Positions 43,027 through 54,689 of a stretch of DNA of 57,511 nucleotides are shown piece after piece. Position numbers and translations under genes: made by a program. Each line of letters opens with the position of its first letter. Position 1 is the first letter of the stretch. The stretch lies in contig NBAY01000139.1 of assembly GCA_002794775.1 (NCBI GenBank), positions 1 to 57,511 of the forward strand, given 5' to 3'. This DNA is from Porodaedalea pini. Lineage: Eukaryota > Basidiomycota > Agaricomycetes > Hymenochaetales > Hymenochaetaceae. The notes under the pieces were generated by a model. The model was not told the origin of the DNA, ran no database searches, and saw only the letters and a list, made by a program, of their open reading frames with translations.

Positions 43027-43286
43027 GTGTGTGCATCCACCTCTCTTACTTCACCCACCACCCCTTGTCTGACAGTTGGAAGAAGGTCCAGCTGGTGTCC
43101 ACCAGTTCCTCTCATGAACAGTTTCTTGTTCTCTTTGTATTCATTCACACCAGTCAGGGTTTCATAGTCAGAAAAGCCATCAATGCCATTTGCATCTACA
43201 TATTGTACAGGTGGTTGGCTATATTTTAAACAAGTCCAAGCTTGAGACCCTTTGAACTTCTCAGTCAGTTGCCCCAGTGGCTATGC

Positions 43287-44920
43287 CTGACCACTCACAA
43301 AATCCTGTGAGTCAATGACCTCTTTGCCATTGTTCTCTTCCACATAGTCCTCCACTGTCATCCTTTGAGTGTCTGTGACTTCCTTGAATGCTGACTCCTT
43401 CATCGTGGCAAGCTTGTCCACAAAGAGGTGAAGCTCTGACAGATCCATCATCCTCAGCATTTGCTGTACAATCAGTCTACCCTGCAGGCACTGCACCCAG
43501 TAGTGGCCTGGCTGTTTACAGAGCCAGCATGCTCCTCATTGTTGCACCTTGTTCATTGAGACATCCATCAGTTGGCCAGCACTGCTGAAGGTCACACTGG
43601 TTGCATCGTACTTGTTGACATGAGGAGCGCTAGACTGTTGCTGGACAGGAGGCTGTCACACCACTTGCTGACATGGAGGGATGGGCAGCTGAGGGTAGTT
43701 GAAGCACCCTTTCTGGATGTCGCATACTTGTTGCTCAACATGATCGATCTCAATGGCCTTCTTCTTCCACGTCTCATACATTGTTGGAACTGGTGTCAAT
43801 CATAGGACTCCTTGGACCACCTCAAGTCTCAAGGCTTGTTGAAGCTGAATGCAGATGTCAAAGTCATGTGCAGTGTCCATCATGCCTGCCTTCATACGCA
43901 AAATGTTGAACTTCTGGAAGAACTCATCTGCCATGAGGTCCTTCTGGGTCAATGTACATATCTTCACAAGGGCCTTTGCCTTGTGGTTCAGATCGTCGAA
44001 TGACGTGTCCAGATGCTGCTGGAACTTTGTCAAGGTCTCCATCAGATTGACTATGCTATTCTTTGTAAATTCTTTGACATAGTTCTGCATCCACATTGAT
44101 GCATTGCCTCCTTTCAGGTATGAGAGTGTGAGGTAGATCTTACTTGCCAACAATGGGTACCTGCTTGGGTTTGCTGAGACAAAAAGGAGGATTTTGTGCC
44201 TGAAGTCAAGGTAGTCATCACTGCCAGTGAATTCACGTGGCCGGGCGATGTTGATAATGGGGGTCGGGGTGGTACCTTGACTAGCCAGGGTGTTTGCCAC
44301 CTGATGAGTGAAGGCACCTGCAACAATTGCTGTGATCTGCTCCAGCTGTTGTTGGCTGAAGCTCATCGACATTGTCAGTTCAGATGTAGGTGTTGAAGGT
44401 TCAGGGGGGGTGGGCAGTGACGAGTCTCTATGGGTTTCCTAGTATGGTCCTGGTGTTGGGGGAAGACTGACAGATGTCGTTGATATCACAGGTGATGATT
44501 GGGTTGCTGGGTGCCACCTGAATCTGGTCGCACTATCCAGCTCTGTTGAATACCATGCCCTTCAAATATCACTCCACTAGAGCTCATAGGTGACACCTTC
44601 CCTTGAGGTTGCAATGTATATGTGTTGTTCTTTGTCGAACTGGCTTGTCTCAGGTAGAGCCTGATGCTGTTCCTCTGTGAGATCTATTTTGATTAAGATG
44701 GCAGGGGAACAGGGATTGGTTGAGTGTTTGATCCAGGGTTACGCCAACATTAAATGGGTTCATCGGCAAAGTTGATTACAAGGTGAAAGGAACCAAATGA
44801 GATGACAAATGATAGTGTTGAAGATGTCTGCACTCATCTAGTTACCCATGTCCATGTCAGGTGCGTTCTCCACCAGAGTGTGATACAGAGAGCTAGGGTG
44901 GGAAAGGGTTTCTTAATTGG
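43287..44920 (-). pseudogene. gag: G3 gag, decayed
   Basis: Open from 44372 to 43800 (MSMSFSQQQLEQITAIVAGAF; REFTGSDDYLDFRHKILLF), then broken pieces with knuckle CWLCKQPGHYWVQC (about 43530) and the end DFVSGQA (43287). A 59-nt intron-like segment lies at 44742-44684 (GTAACC...AAATAG, with branch word CTTAATC). Confidence 0.75.
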
Positions 44921-45156
44921 GACAGTAACTTGTCCAAGGTCAAATTGGTGTCCAAATATGATAATAGTCAGGAAAAGTTGGTTGGAAGGTTTATGTAATA
45001 CACAAACATCCGAGAACGTCTGGGCAGGGTTGAGGGTTGTCATTCAGGGGGTTTACACATTGAGCCCATCAAGGGGAGTGTTCCTCTAGGCCAAGTGAAG
45101 GTGAGTTGACAGCAACAATGTATGCTAAGGATGAGCCTGGGAAGGTTCTGCTTTTA

Positions 45157-45581
45157 TGTTAGGTGGGAGTCCAGGAGACAACTCGGACTGGGCAGGCCTC
45201 AGCTGACTGTTATCTGGGACATGCTATAACTCAAGCAGGAGCTTGGGACACACTTATTCAGGCTAGTTCATCATAGAGGTAAGAGGATTAATACAATATA
45301 TACTAATACAGAAGGGACAAGTCTCACCTAGGTCATCACAGAGGTAAGAAGAAAAGCAGAACAAGGAGTTCATGCGATTCCCAGCCCCTCTTATAGTGAC
45401 AACCATGAGACTATGTTATCTAAGATTACATGAAGGAGTGGAATGGAATGAATGAAGGTCAGGTGTCAGGGAGTGTGGGAAATGATTGAAAAGACAGTTA
45501 AATATAATGAAAAGGAGCGATTAAAGTAAAAGAAATGGTAAAAGGAAAATAAAATAAAAGGTGAAGGTTTGAGTCCTAACA
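45157..45581 (-). repeat. 5' LTR of G3
   Basis: 425 bp, reverse orientation; followed on the right by CATAC. The self-priming pair with 45145-45155 is intact. Confidence 0.92.
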
Positions 45582-46004
45582 CATACTAGGTGAAACATAG
45601 AGCATCGGAGAGAAAACACTTAGAACATAAGAGAAACATAGAAATTCAAAATAAAATATGTCCATATGATAACTTCTCCATTTGCCTTGGTCCATCATCT
45701 GGTCATATCACAGCTTCACTGGAACTGAGATCCTCCAATTAGTAAGTCGTCACCTATCATCAGGCAGATTTCTAGTACATGTCCCAACTGACTCCAATGA
45801 CATAAGCCTTCTGGTACATTCCAAATTGCCAGGGGGATCTTCCTAGTGATCTGCTGATGTAATGTCAGGCAAATCATCATGTGTCTAGTATGCATCAAGC
45901 AAACCATTCTGAGTCCGGTACATGTCAATACCTGTCGGAACATGCAACGGATGGCCTCTAGAGGGATCTGCAGTGGTTGGCTGCTTGTTAGTACTCTACA
46001 TCAC

Positions 46005-48357
46005 CCCGCATTCTCTACATATGGAAGAGGTAACCCTACACTAATAGGTCTATCAGGGATACTGTTATGCAAGTTGATTCCCTGCTGGATGGCCAAAATT
46101 GCTCTGAAATGTGGAGCACACTCCTTAAACTTCCCCTGCAAAACACTATGCTCCTCCAATGCATTTATTGCAGCTGCATAAGATTCCACAGGCTTGGACA
46201 TCTCATGGGCACCTCTATGTAACACAGATATGAGTAACTCATAGCTATCTTCCTGCAATAGAATGTTGGCAATTCCATCCTCCAAGAGCTTGAGAGCTGC
46301 TGATAGTGCAGACAGGTCCTTGATGAAAGGCATATATGCTCTAAGATACCTGTAATTCATGGAGAGTGATTGCTTCACACTGCCCTCTATTGCACTGGCC
46401 TCTGTGAGTCATACTAGGTCATCCAGTTCTCTGTACAACTGTTAGAACTTGAACTTTTCCTTTTCTTTATTTCCCCTTTTACCATTTCCTCTCTTTTAAT
46501 CGCTCCTTTTCATTATATTTAACTGTCTTTTCAATCATTTGCCATTCTCTCTGACACCTGACCTTCATTCGTTCCATTCCATTCCTTTATGTAATCTTAG
46601 ATAATACAGTCTCACAGTTGCTACTATAAGAGGGACCAGGAATCATATGAACTCCTTGTTCTGCTTTTCCTCTTACCTCCATGACAACCTAGGTAAAACT
46701 CATCTGCTCTTGTATTAGTTTACCTTGTATTAATCCTCTTACCTCCACAATGACCTAGCCTGAGTACAGCGTGTCCCGAGTCCCCGCTCGAGTATAGCAC
46801 GTCCCAGACAAGAGTCAGCTGATGCCTGCCCAGTCCGAGTTGTCTCCTGGACTCCTGCTTAATAACAACAAGCTCACTTCATTATGAGCACCCACAACAA
46901 GATTAGCATATTCTCTCATTTGACTATCAGCCAACTTCAAATCCTATTTTTTTGTTCCCTTCAGTCCTAGTATCAGGGAAGTGCTAAACAAGATATCCAC
47001 ATCCTCTTTTCATTACCTAAAGGTGAGACAAAGTATGTATGTGATTCAGTTGACAAAATCACACATAAGTCTCCCTTTCAAATCAGATTGCATGCCCAAT
47101 ACAGTATTGCGAGAGGTAGAGCAATGTTCACCCACATCTGAGAGTTGGGAGGAGTGCGTGGAGTAGTGATCAGAGCCTCTTTCATGCCAACTCTCTTTAT
47201 ACTTTTGCTGATACTGATCAAAAATCCATATTGCATCATGGCCCACGAAACTCTCGATTTTGCTCATAGTCTCATGTTTCTCCTCTAGCTCCCTGGATAT
47301 CTTGGATGCCTGCAGAAGTCCGCTCCTAATAACTTCCACCAGAACATAAGCATCTGTATTGTTGAATTTGGCCCAGCCACAGAAAGATTTGCAATCTACA
47401 TATCCTGCCTGTTCTACCCTCACAGCAAAGGAAAGTGAAGCATTCATCTCCCAGAATTTTGGCCATTCATGAGCAAGCATAAAAGCAACTACCAAGTTGT
47501 GCAAGTTTTGGAGTGCCTTCTCTTTGTCATATTTCAGATAGAGTTGCCCAAGATTGAATGTGTACTCTTTTGTTATATTGGCAATTGATTTGACTGCCTC
47601 AAAGGGCTTGCTAGGGCCTGCCTTTGAGGTTTGAGCATGCCATACAAGCTCCCTCAAGACCCATTCGGATGACCACAGGTCATACACTGTGTTTTGCTGT
47701 TTATGAGGGTGGTCAATCGGGATGAAATAATGAATCCTTTTAGGCTTGCAGTCATCCACATTATTTGAAGTGTTTCCTAAGCAGTAGGCAATCTGCAGGA
47801 CACACTTTGCAACACTGAAGCCCATAAGGAGTATAATCTTTCCTTCCTCAAGTAATTTTTGAAGGTACAACTTATCCACCACTTCAGGCTTCTAAATCAG
47901 AATGTGAGAATCAAGTAGAGTGATGCTAGAGAAGGAGCTTTACCCTGAGAATAGCATCCATATGAAGACTAAGTACACCATGTATTTTATCTTCTACTTG
48001 ACATACATTGATTTTGCTTTGTTCACTTTTATTCTCCAATGTATTAACCTGATCTGTGACAACAATAAGGCTGACCTGGGTCTTCAAAGAATGCACCTTG
48101 CTGGCTGCAGCATTCTCTTGAATAGTTCAAAGCATGGTGGCCTCACTTGTGTGGATTTCTGACTGGAGTTGGTTTATCTTAGCCAAGAGAGAATCATAAT
48201 CTTTTCTGGAGTGAAGAATTTTTTTATGCCACTTTGACTTTTCCTCAATCTGACCACACTTAGCAACAGCTGCCTCTGCAATTACCACAACTTCATCATA
48301 GGACTGTGATACCTTCACTTGAGCGAGCTGTTTCTTTAGCACTGCACTTTCAGATGC
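46005..48357 (-). pseudogene. 5' part of the split host gene (coiled-coil protein)
   Basis: After an acceptor-like TTTTTCAG (48358), the minus strand encodes a charged helical, coiled-coil stretch (VLKKQLAQVKVSQSYDEV; KSKWHKKILHSRKDYDSLL; about 48350-47950, one TGA). After a second acceptor near 47894 comes KPEVVDKLYLQKLLEEGK, open to 47046. Its middle part contains VVAFMLAHEWPKFWEMNASL and WIFDQYQQKYKESW. Then MREYANLVVGAHNEVSLL (about 46930-46870), solo LTR G4, and RELDDLV ... KQSLSMNYRYLRAYMPFIKD ending VENAG at 46005. It continues at 6292. It is predominantly helical; the family is not recognised. Broken by H, G4 and stops. Confidence 0.6.
46440..46864 (+). repeat. G4: solo LTR of the G family in the host gene
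   Basis: 425 bp from TGTTAGAAC to TGCTTAATA (the usual TAACA end has decayed). ACAAC flanks both sides (46435-46439 and 46865-46869). Confidence 0.92.
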
Positions 48358-48428
48358 TGAAAAATAGTGTACAGATGCATCAGGACAATCTCACAGCAAT
48401 TGTATAAATAGTATTTACAGCTACTATG

Positions 48429-48854
48429 TGTTAGGACTCAAACCTTCCCCTTTTCTTTTATTTTCCTTTTTGTCATTTCTTTTATTTTAATCACCCCTTT
48501 CCATTATATTTAATCGTCTTTTCAATCATTTCCCACACCCCTTTCACATGACCTTCATTTGTTCCATTCCACTCATTTATGTAATCTTAGATAACATAGT
48601 CTCACAGTTGCCACTATAAAAGGCATCAGGAATCGCATGAACTCCTTGTTCTGCTTTTCCTCTTACCTCCATGACGACCTAGGTGAGACTCGTCCCCCTT
48701 GTATTAGTCTAGACTTGTATTAATTCTCTTACCTCCATGATGACCTAGTCTGAGTACAGCATGTCCTGAGTCCCCGCTTGAGTATAGCATGTCCCAGACA
48801 ACAGTCAGCCAAGGCCTGCCCAGTCTGAGCCATCTCCTGGACTCCCACCTAACA
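48429..48854 (+). repeat. 5' LTR of G5
   Basis: 426 bp from TGTTAGGACTC to CCACCTAACA, with TATAAAAGG near 48615 and GTTCTGCTTTT at 48648. Confidence 0.92.
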
Positions 48855-49106
48855 TAAAAGCAGAACCTCACCCAGGCTCATCCCCAGTGTACGTTATCAC
48901 TGTTGACTCACCTTCACTTGGTCTAGAGGAGCGCTCCCCTCAATGGACTCGATGTGTAAGCCCCCTAAATGACAACCCTCAACCCTGCCTGGACATTTTC
49001 GGATTTTTGTGTATTACATAACACACCCAACTAACTTACCACATTTGGATGCCAACTTGACCTTGGATGAGTTGCCATCCTGATTAGGAAACCCTCTCTC
49101 ACCCTG

Positions 49107-50707
49107 GTGCTCCAAATTAGCCTTTGGTGGAGCACGCACTTGATGTGGACGTGGGCAACTAGACAAGTACAAGCTTCAACAACACTATTGTTTGTGATCT
49201 CGCTTGGCTCCTACTGCCTCATCATCAATCTCACTGATGAACCCGTTCAATGTTGGCATAACCCCAGATCAAATGAACAACTGCTCCCTGTTCCTCTGTC
49301 ATCTTAGCCAAGATAGATATCACAGAGGAACAACAGTGGGCTCTCCCTTCTTTGTCATGATACAACCCCGAACGAGCTTTGTACATTGCAACTGACAATC
49401 AAGGTATCACCCACAACATCTGGTGGAGTGACATCAGGAAGGCATGGTACTCAACCAACAACAGAGCATGTAGAACCAGGTGGGCCTCTCATACACCATT
49501 GTCACCCATGGCATCAACATCTACCATTGTCCTACCACCGACTCCAGGACTGTACCATGAGATCCCAAGAGAACCATTGCTGCTCACCCCTCCTGAACTA
49601 TTGAAACCCACACCTGAGCCCACGATGTTGACCAGCTTCAGCCAACAACAACTGGAGCAGATTGCAGCAATTGTTGCAGGTGTCTTCACTGCACAGGCAG
49701 CAAACACCCTGGTTAGTCAAGGAACTGCCCCAGCCACCCCCGCCCCCTTGATTGATATTGCCTGACCATGCGAATTTGCTGGTAGCAATGACTACCTAGA
49801 CTTCAGACATGAAGTCACCCTTTTTGTCTTGGCAAACTCTATGAGGTACCCCTCATCATCAAGTAAGATTTACCTCACCCTCTCCTACCTCAAGGGTGGC
49901 AATGTGGCAATGTGGGCACAAAACTATGTTGAGAAATTCATGACAAATGGTGTCATGAGTTTCATGGACAGCTGGACCAGGTTCTAGGAATGGCTAGATG
50001 CCTCATTCGACAATCTGAACTGAAAAGAGAAGGCACTAGCAGAATTCTGAACTAAGGTCCAGGAGGACCTCACAGCCAATGAGTTCTTCCAGAAGCTTGA
50101 CGTGATCATCACGATGGCAGGTCTGACAGACAATCTCATCATCTGTGACCACCTGAAGTGTGCAATGAACATTGGGGTGGTTCATGGAGTGTTGAGGTTG
50201 ACACCGGTCCCAACAACATACGACAACTGGAAGAGGAAGGCAATTGAGATCGACTGGGGTGAACAGCAGATCTGGGTGATCCAACAAGGTTGTGCATTTC
50301 CACTCCCACCACGCCAACAACAACAGCAGGCACCACCTCCTCGCCATCTGATCACAGCCCCCCACATCGACAAGTGTGATGCGACTGGAGTCACTTTCAG
50401 AGGCACTGGCCAGCTGATGGATGTCTCAATGAATGAGGTGCAACGACGACAGGCATGCTGGATCTGTGGCCAACTGGGTCACTTTAAGGACAAGTGCCTG
50501 CAGGGGAAGACAATTGTGCAATGCATGCTGCAGATAATGGTGCCAGGCAAGCATCACCTTCTTGCTAATGAACTGGACACAATGAAGGAATCAACCTTTG
50601 AGGAAGTTGTAGACACTCAGAGGTCAACAGTGGAGGATTATGTGAAGGAGGAAGGTGATGATGAAGAGGTTGTTGACTTGCAGGGTTTTGTGAGTGGTCA
50701 GGCGTAG
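49107..50707 (+). pseudogene. gag: G5 gag, decayed
   Basis: The first exon (SLWWSTHLMWTW...) ends before the 59-nt segment 49258-49316, whose donor has changed from GT to AT. It continues with TDNQGITHNIWWSDI, SFSQQQLEQIAAIVAGVF, the capsid-like region with stops (TGA at 49765, TAG at 49984), then open from about 50102 (VIITMAGLTDNLIICD) through knuckle CWICGQLGHFKDKC (50459-50500) to GFVSGQA with TAG at 50705. At the site of the TGA shared by G1 and G2 this copy has TGG. Confidence 0.75.
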
Positions 50708-50763
50708 CCATCAGGGTGACTGACTGAGAAGAACAAGGGACTTCAAATCTGGACTCGATAAAA

Positions 50764-52447
50764 TATAGTCAACTGTCTGTACAATACCTAGATGCAAATG
50801 ACATTGATGACTTTTCTAATTATGAAGCTCCCACCAGTGTGAACAAAAATGAAGAGTACAAACAACTGTTCATGAGGGGAACTGGCAGACACCAGCTGGA
50901 CCTCCTTCTGAATGTTGGACATAACATGAATGGCAAAACAGAGGAGGTGGATGCGCATGCCCTTGTGGATTTGGGGTGCACAGGATCATGTATCGACATA
51001 GGGTTCATCAAACAGTATGGGTTGGAAACCAAGTGCTATATCAGGCCCCTAGCAGTGCTCAACACCGACGGCACACACAATAAGGCTGGCCTGATCAAGG
51101 AATATGTTGATGTTGAACTAATGATTGGACATCACAAGGAAAGGATCATCCTTGCAGTAACATCCCTGGCATCATCAAACATATTCCTGGGCTATGACTG
51201 GCTTTAACATCACAACCCAGAGGTCAACTAGAAAATGGGTTTGATTGAATTCACCCACTGTCTGGAGGAGTGCGTGATCAAAAAGGAGGTTGTAGAAGAA
51301 ATGAGGAGGGTGAGAGAAGTGCAAATGGACAAGGCATCCTGGCCCACATACCTCGACGACTTCACCAATGTCTTCAGTGAGAAAGGCTTTGAGAAGCTGC
51401 CAGAACATCAACCCTGGGATTACATCATTGACCTGAAGCCTGACTTCAAACCTAGTGACTGCAAGATCTACCCACTCACACCAACAGAGCAGCAGTCACT
51501 GAAAGACTTCCTCAATGAGAACTTGAAGTCTGGTCACATCTGATGGTCGATATCTCCCATGGTGTCACTCTTCTTCTTCATTAAGAAGGCTGACAAGTTG
51601 CTATGCCCAATCCAGGATTATCATAAGCTCAACGAAGGTATGATCAAGAACAAATACCCCCTCCCCCTCATTGACAAGCTTGTTGACAAGGTCAAGAAAG
51701 CAAAGTTCATCACTAAGCTTGACCTTTGCTGGGGATACCACAATATCCAGATCTGTGAGGGCAACAAGTGGAAGGCAGCTTTCCACACAAACATGGGCCT
51801 CTTCAAACTGATGATCATGTTCTTTGGTCTTTGCAATGCACCAGCAATGTTCCAGGCTTTTGTCAATCACATCTTCAAGGACCTGATCTATGCAAACCTG
51901 ATCATTGTCTATCTTGATGACATCCTGATCCTCTTGGAGACTATTGAGGAGCACATCGAGACATTGAGGCACGTTCTTCAGATCCTTCAAGAGAATGGCC
52001 TGTACCTGAAGCCTAAAAAGTGTGAGTTCAATGCCAAGGTCATAAAATACCTCAGTCACATCATTAGCAATGATGAGATCAAGGCTGACCTGGCAAAGAT
52101 GGAGGTGATCACAAGCTGGCCTGTCTCACAAAATGTTAAGGAGCTACAACAGTTCCTCGGCATGGGAAACTGGCTGCAACAGTTCATCAAAGACTATAGC
52201 AAGGTAGTCCAACTGTTGACGTCACTAATGGGCAAGAAGGACTGGGTATGGGAGACTGAATAGCAGGAAGCATTCAAGGAGCTGAGACGATGTCTCTGCT
52301 TACCTCCAGTCCTGGCCATCGCTAATGATGAGGGCCCTTTCCACATTGAAGCAGACTCATCAAACTTTGCACTTGGTGGCATGTTGTTGCAGAGGCAGGA
52401 AGGGAGGTGGAGGGTGATAGCCTACAGGTCAGAGGTGCTCCAACCAG
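50764..52447 (+). pseudogene. pol: G5 pol, truncated by element F
   Basis: Open 50839-51207 with a protease-like DLGCTGS (DSGCTGS in G2; the Ser is lost). RT follows in two open pieces (51235-51543 and 51559-52263) with YLDDILIL intact (about 51910), and the start of RNase H (EADSSNFALGG, about 52350). TAA or TGA breaks stand at 51207, 51541 and 52261. It ends at 52447 where the F LTR begins. Confidence 0.85.
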
Positions 52448-53270
52448 TGTAGCAATTAACCATCACCTACGCGCCGGCCGAGTCTTTCTCCCCTCACTTA
52501 CATTACTCCTTTGAATCCCTTTACCGGCCGCCAAACTTTACCATTTATTCATTCATAATCGGTGGCCAACTCTTCATTATAATTCTTGGTATGGACACGA
52601 TCAGATGGAGGGATGTCACACGAACTCGATCAGCACATGGACGACTGACTCTCATGGGGATAGGTGGAAGGAATTAGGTGAGTAGGACAAGGATGTGGGA
52701 TATGGGTGTGCAGTGGTGGGAGACAAAAGAGGAGGTTGGGCACTCCAACATCACTCCATGATGATCGGCTGTGTGATGTGCGCAGGCTGATCGCCAACTC
52801 ACTTTCACATCCATTCACACAGACTCAGCCGAGTCTTGCACCACTTTCTCTGCTTCAGTTTAGTATAAATTTGCAGTAGTTTGTACAGACAAAGAGGGAG
52901 GAGCAACAGTGCAGAGACAGATAGTCCCCTCTCCACCTCTAGACCGCAATCTACTACATGCATTACTACACACTACTCACCCGACTCTCATTCTGAAAAC
53001 AGTATACACCGACTCTGTCACCGACTCTCAGAACTCCATCACCCAATCACTGAATGCCCTCGGCTGCTGCCACAAGTGCCGATTCTACCCACCCGAGTCT
53101 TGGTCCAACCAGAATCCCGCAGGTATCCATATCACCGAGTCTTCATATCTCAAACCTCACTCTACTTAGGTTGTCCCTCTCGGTATACTGAGTCACCGCA
53201 GTCCCCCTTGGGTTGATCATGAGCTGTAGCCCAAATCGCCCTTTGGATTAGAAGAGTCTGCACCCCTACA
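52448..53270 (+). repeat. 5' LTR of element F
   Basis: About 823 bp from TGTAGCAATTAACC to CTGCACCCCTACA. A TATA-like TAGTATAAATT lies at about 52862. Its 3' third shares blocks with family B (GAGTCACCGCAGTCCCCCTT, AGAGTCTGCA). Confidence 0.75.
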
Positions 53271-53298
53271 CATTGGAGCCCACCGCAAGGGGGACAAG

Positions 53299-54689
53299 GT
53301 GCCTCGCCTAAGTATAAGGTTGACGTCTGAAGCTCCTCAGCGCTCTACACACATACAGGCAAAGGTCCAAGAAGAACCAAGCAGCCCACCACCACCACCC
53401 AGAGGACGAGGCCGAGGAAGACCAAGAGGTCGCCCACCAGCCACAGCCACCCCTCGAATCTTACATGCTCCCAGAGAAGCGTCGACGTCACCCTTTCGCC
53501 GATCTGGAATCACCAACCCAGAAAACACACCTCAGGACACCGAACAACAACAGCCACCCTCAGTAACCGAACCAAAACCCACACAGGAGCAAGGATGACC
53601 AGTTGAACCCAGAAGAATCCTACCTGATCTCATCAAAACCCCGATATCACTTTGTATCCCAGGAAGTTTCATAACCGGCAACAGGTCTCATCTCAGCATT
53701 GCCAGTATACCGCTCAGTCAGTAGACACAACAACCCAGAGGAACACCCGAAAGCGAGGAAAGGAACCCAGGCCTCAAAGGATACAGGAGTCCAACAAGGG
53801 AACAAAGTCGCTCCAGATCCGAAGAAGTAGTCAGGAAATTAGTATCGCCAGGACCGTGAGAATCAGCAATGCCATATCAAAACCAGTCACTAGGATCGTT
53901 GTCACCCACAAGACCAGGGTCACCACTTAATTGGGGCAGACAAGCCATCAGAAGATGGATCGACGAACCTCTGATTCAAACAGGAGGATGAATAGAAGTA
54001 CCAACAGAACAAAACTCCGAACCTGAGAATCCTACCCCCAACCAAGAAGAACAATCAACCCCGGAATCACCACAGAATCGGTCTGAAACATCAGAGGAAG
54101 AACTAGTCCCGCCACCACTGCCACCAACTCCAGAAGGATCGATACCTATTGTGATATCAAGGATCGCAGACCCATACCCAGAAACTTGCCCTTCAACTCC
54201 AGAACAGCCAAGAAGGACACCAACTCCACCCTCACGCATACCCACACCGGCTCCGCCGACTTTCCATATCGTAGCACCACCAATAGTCAGAGCAGTCATG
54301 GCTAATTCTACCGCACAAGGATCAAGCCAAGGACCTTCACATGCCCCACCAATGGCACCACCAACACAACCCATACCCAATGTAGCCAATCCTCTTCCAG
54401 ACCTCGCCGAGTCTAGAAATCTCCCGATCACCAGACCAAATCCTCCAGTTCCAGGAGCAACAATGCCAAACAGACACGACAAACGAGCACCAGCAATGAA
54501 CGCCGATGTAGAACCAGAAGGGATCCCATGATTCTTTGAAGAGGTTAACATCTTAGGATCAAATGCAGGAATCACCGATCTACAGAAAATCAATTGGGCA
54601 CATTACTACGCACCAGTACGCGAGGAGTTACTATGGTTGACTCTCCCACAGGCATGACAAAACAATTTCATGTCATTCAAAACAGCCGC
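53299..54689 (+). pseudogene. gag: Element F gag with AT-hook-like leader, truncated
   Basis: The first open piece (53299-53598) has an AT-hook-like RGRGRGRPRGRPP (about 53400-53440). A Pro-rich piece follows (54151-54531), leading into MPNRHDKRAPAMNADVEPEG and, past a TGA, FFEEVNILGSNAGITD and EELLWLTLPQA. This matches the Gag N-domain type of element H. Stops break it, and C3 interrupts at 54690. Whether the Arg/Gly/Pro leader is translated as part of Gag is uncertain. Confidence 0.55.

Larger units (their letters stand above)
37557..43270 (-). pseudogene. pol: G3 pol, decayed and interrupted
   Basis: From right to left: pol start (about 43270-43027), solo LTR C2, 42 bp of protease codons (42150-42110), solo LTR B2, then the rest of the protease, reverse transcriptase (open 40597-39476), RNase H (open 39379-38885), integrase (open 38530-38024) and the GPY/F part (open 38008-37739). 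The chromodomain is split by G2; its end is at 31282-31074. The RT site reads YLNN instead of YLDD, and many codons show CG decay. Dead. Confidence 0.88.
30647..45581 (-). mobile_element. G3: decayed Ty3/Gypsy chromovirus
   Basis: CATAC flanks both ends (30642-30646 and 45582-45586). It inserted in the 5' LTR of H. It holds G2 in the chromodomain (31288-37551) and two solo LTRs, B2 (40652-42105) and C2 (42151-43026), near the start of pol. Without them it is 6328 bp. It has the same organisation and self-priming PBS (45145-45155 against 45352-45362) as G1 but belongs with G5 in gag sequence (FSQQQLEQI). Compared with G2, CG is almost fully replaced by TG or CA. Confidence 0.9.
6297..46000 (-). 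mobile_element. Element H: nested Ty3-like LTR retroelement (outer shell)
   Basis: This is a minus-strand LTR element whose two ends lie 39.7 kb apart because later elements inserted into it. Its order is 5' LTR (46000 to 30166, split by G3), primer-binding site (30163-30152), gag N-terminus (29997-29411), solo LTR C1 and its contents, gag C-terminus with zinc knuckle (11414-10519), solo LTR B1, a peptide-repeat region (8614-7172) and the 3' LTR (7171-6297). The TSD is TCAC at 6293-6296 and 46001-46004. Removing inserts leaves about 4.86 kb. No protease, reverse transcriptase or integrase remains between gag and the 3' LTR, so it is a gag-only or internally deleted, non-autonomous element. 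It is strongly depleted in CG, hence old. Confidence 0.8.
30166..46000 (-). repeat. 5' LTR of element H, split by G3
   Basis: The halves are 46000-45587 and 30646-30166 (about 895 bp together), matching 6297-7171. The extra 20 bp relative to the 3' LTR is two more period-10 words in the GTAC-rich run. The outer end TCTACA (46000) is followed by TCAC. Confidence 0.8.
48429..52447 (+). mobile_element. G5: Ty3/Gypsy chromovirus, 3' part missing
   Basis: The LTR (48429-48854) is preceded by CTATG. The self-priming PBS is 48856-48866, against 48648-48658 in the LTR. Gag and pol follow up to the start of RNase H, where element F begins at 52448 after CCAG. The rest would lie right of F, outside the window or lost. 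Decay is intermediate to heavy. It may have landed in the 5' region of the split host gene. Confidence 0.9.
52448..54689 (+). mobile_element. Element F: Ty3-like element, 5' part
   Basis: An LTR (52448-53270), PBS TGGAGCCCACCG (53274-53285) and the first part of gag. It interrupts G5 after CCAG (52444-52447). The 3' end is not in the window because LTR C3 and a DNA transposon cut it. It is richer in CG than G5, so younger. The PBS and gag type tie it to element H, and its LTR end resembles family B. Confidence 0.75.

Noticed and set aside
53337..53528. Gly-rich minus-strand frame opposite the AT-hook-like leader
   Set aside because: Antisense of a CCA/CGA-rich low-complexity stretch.
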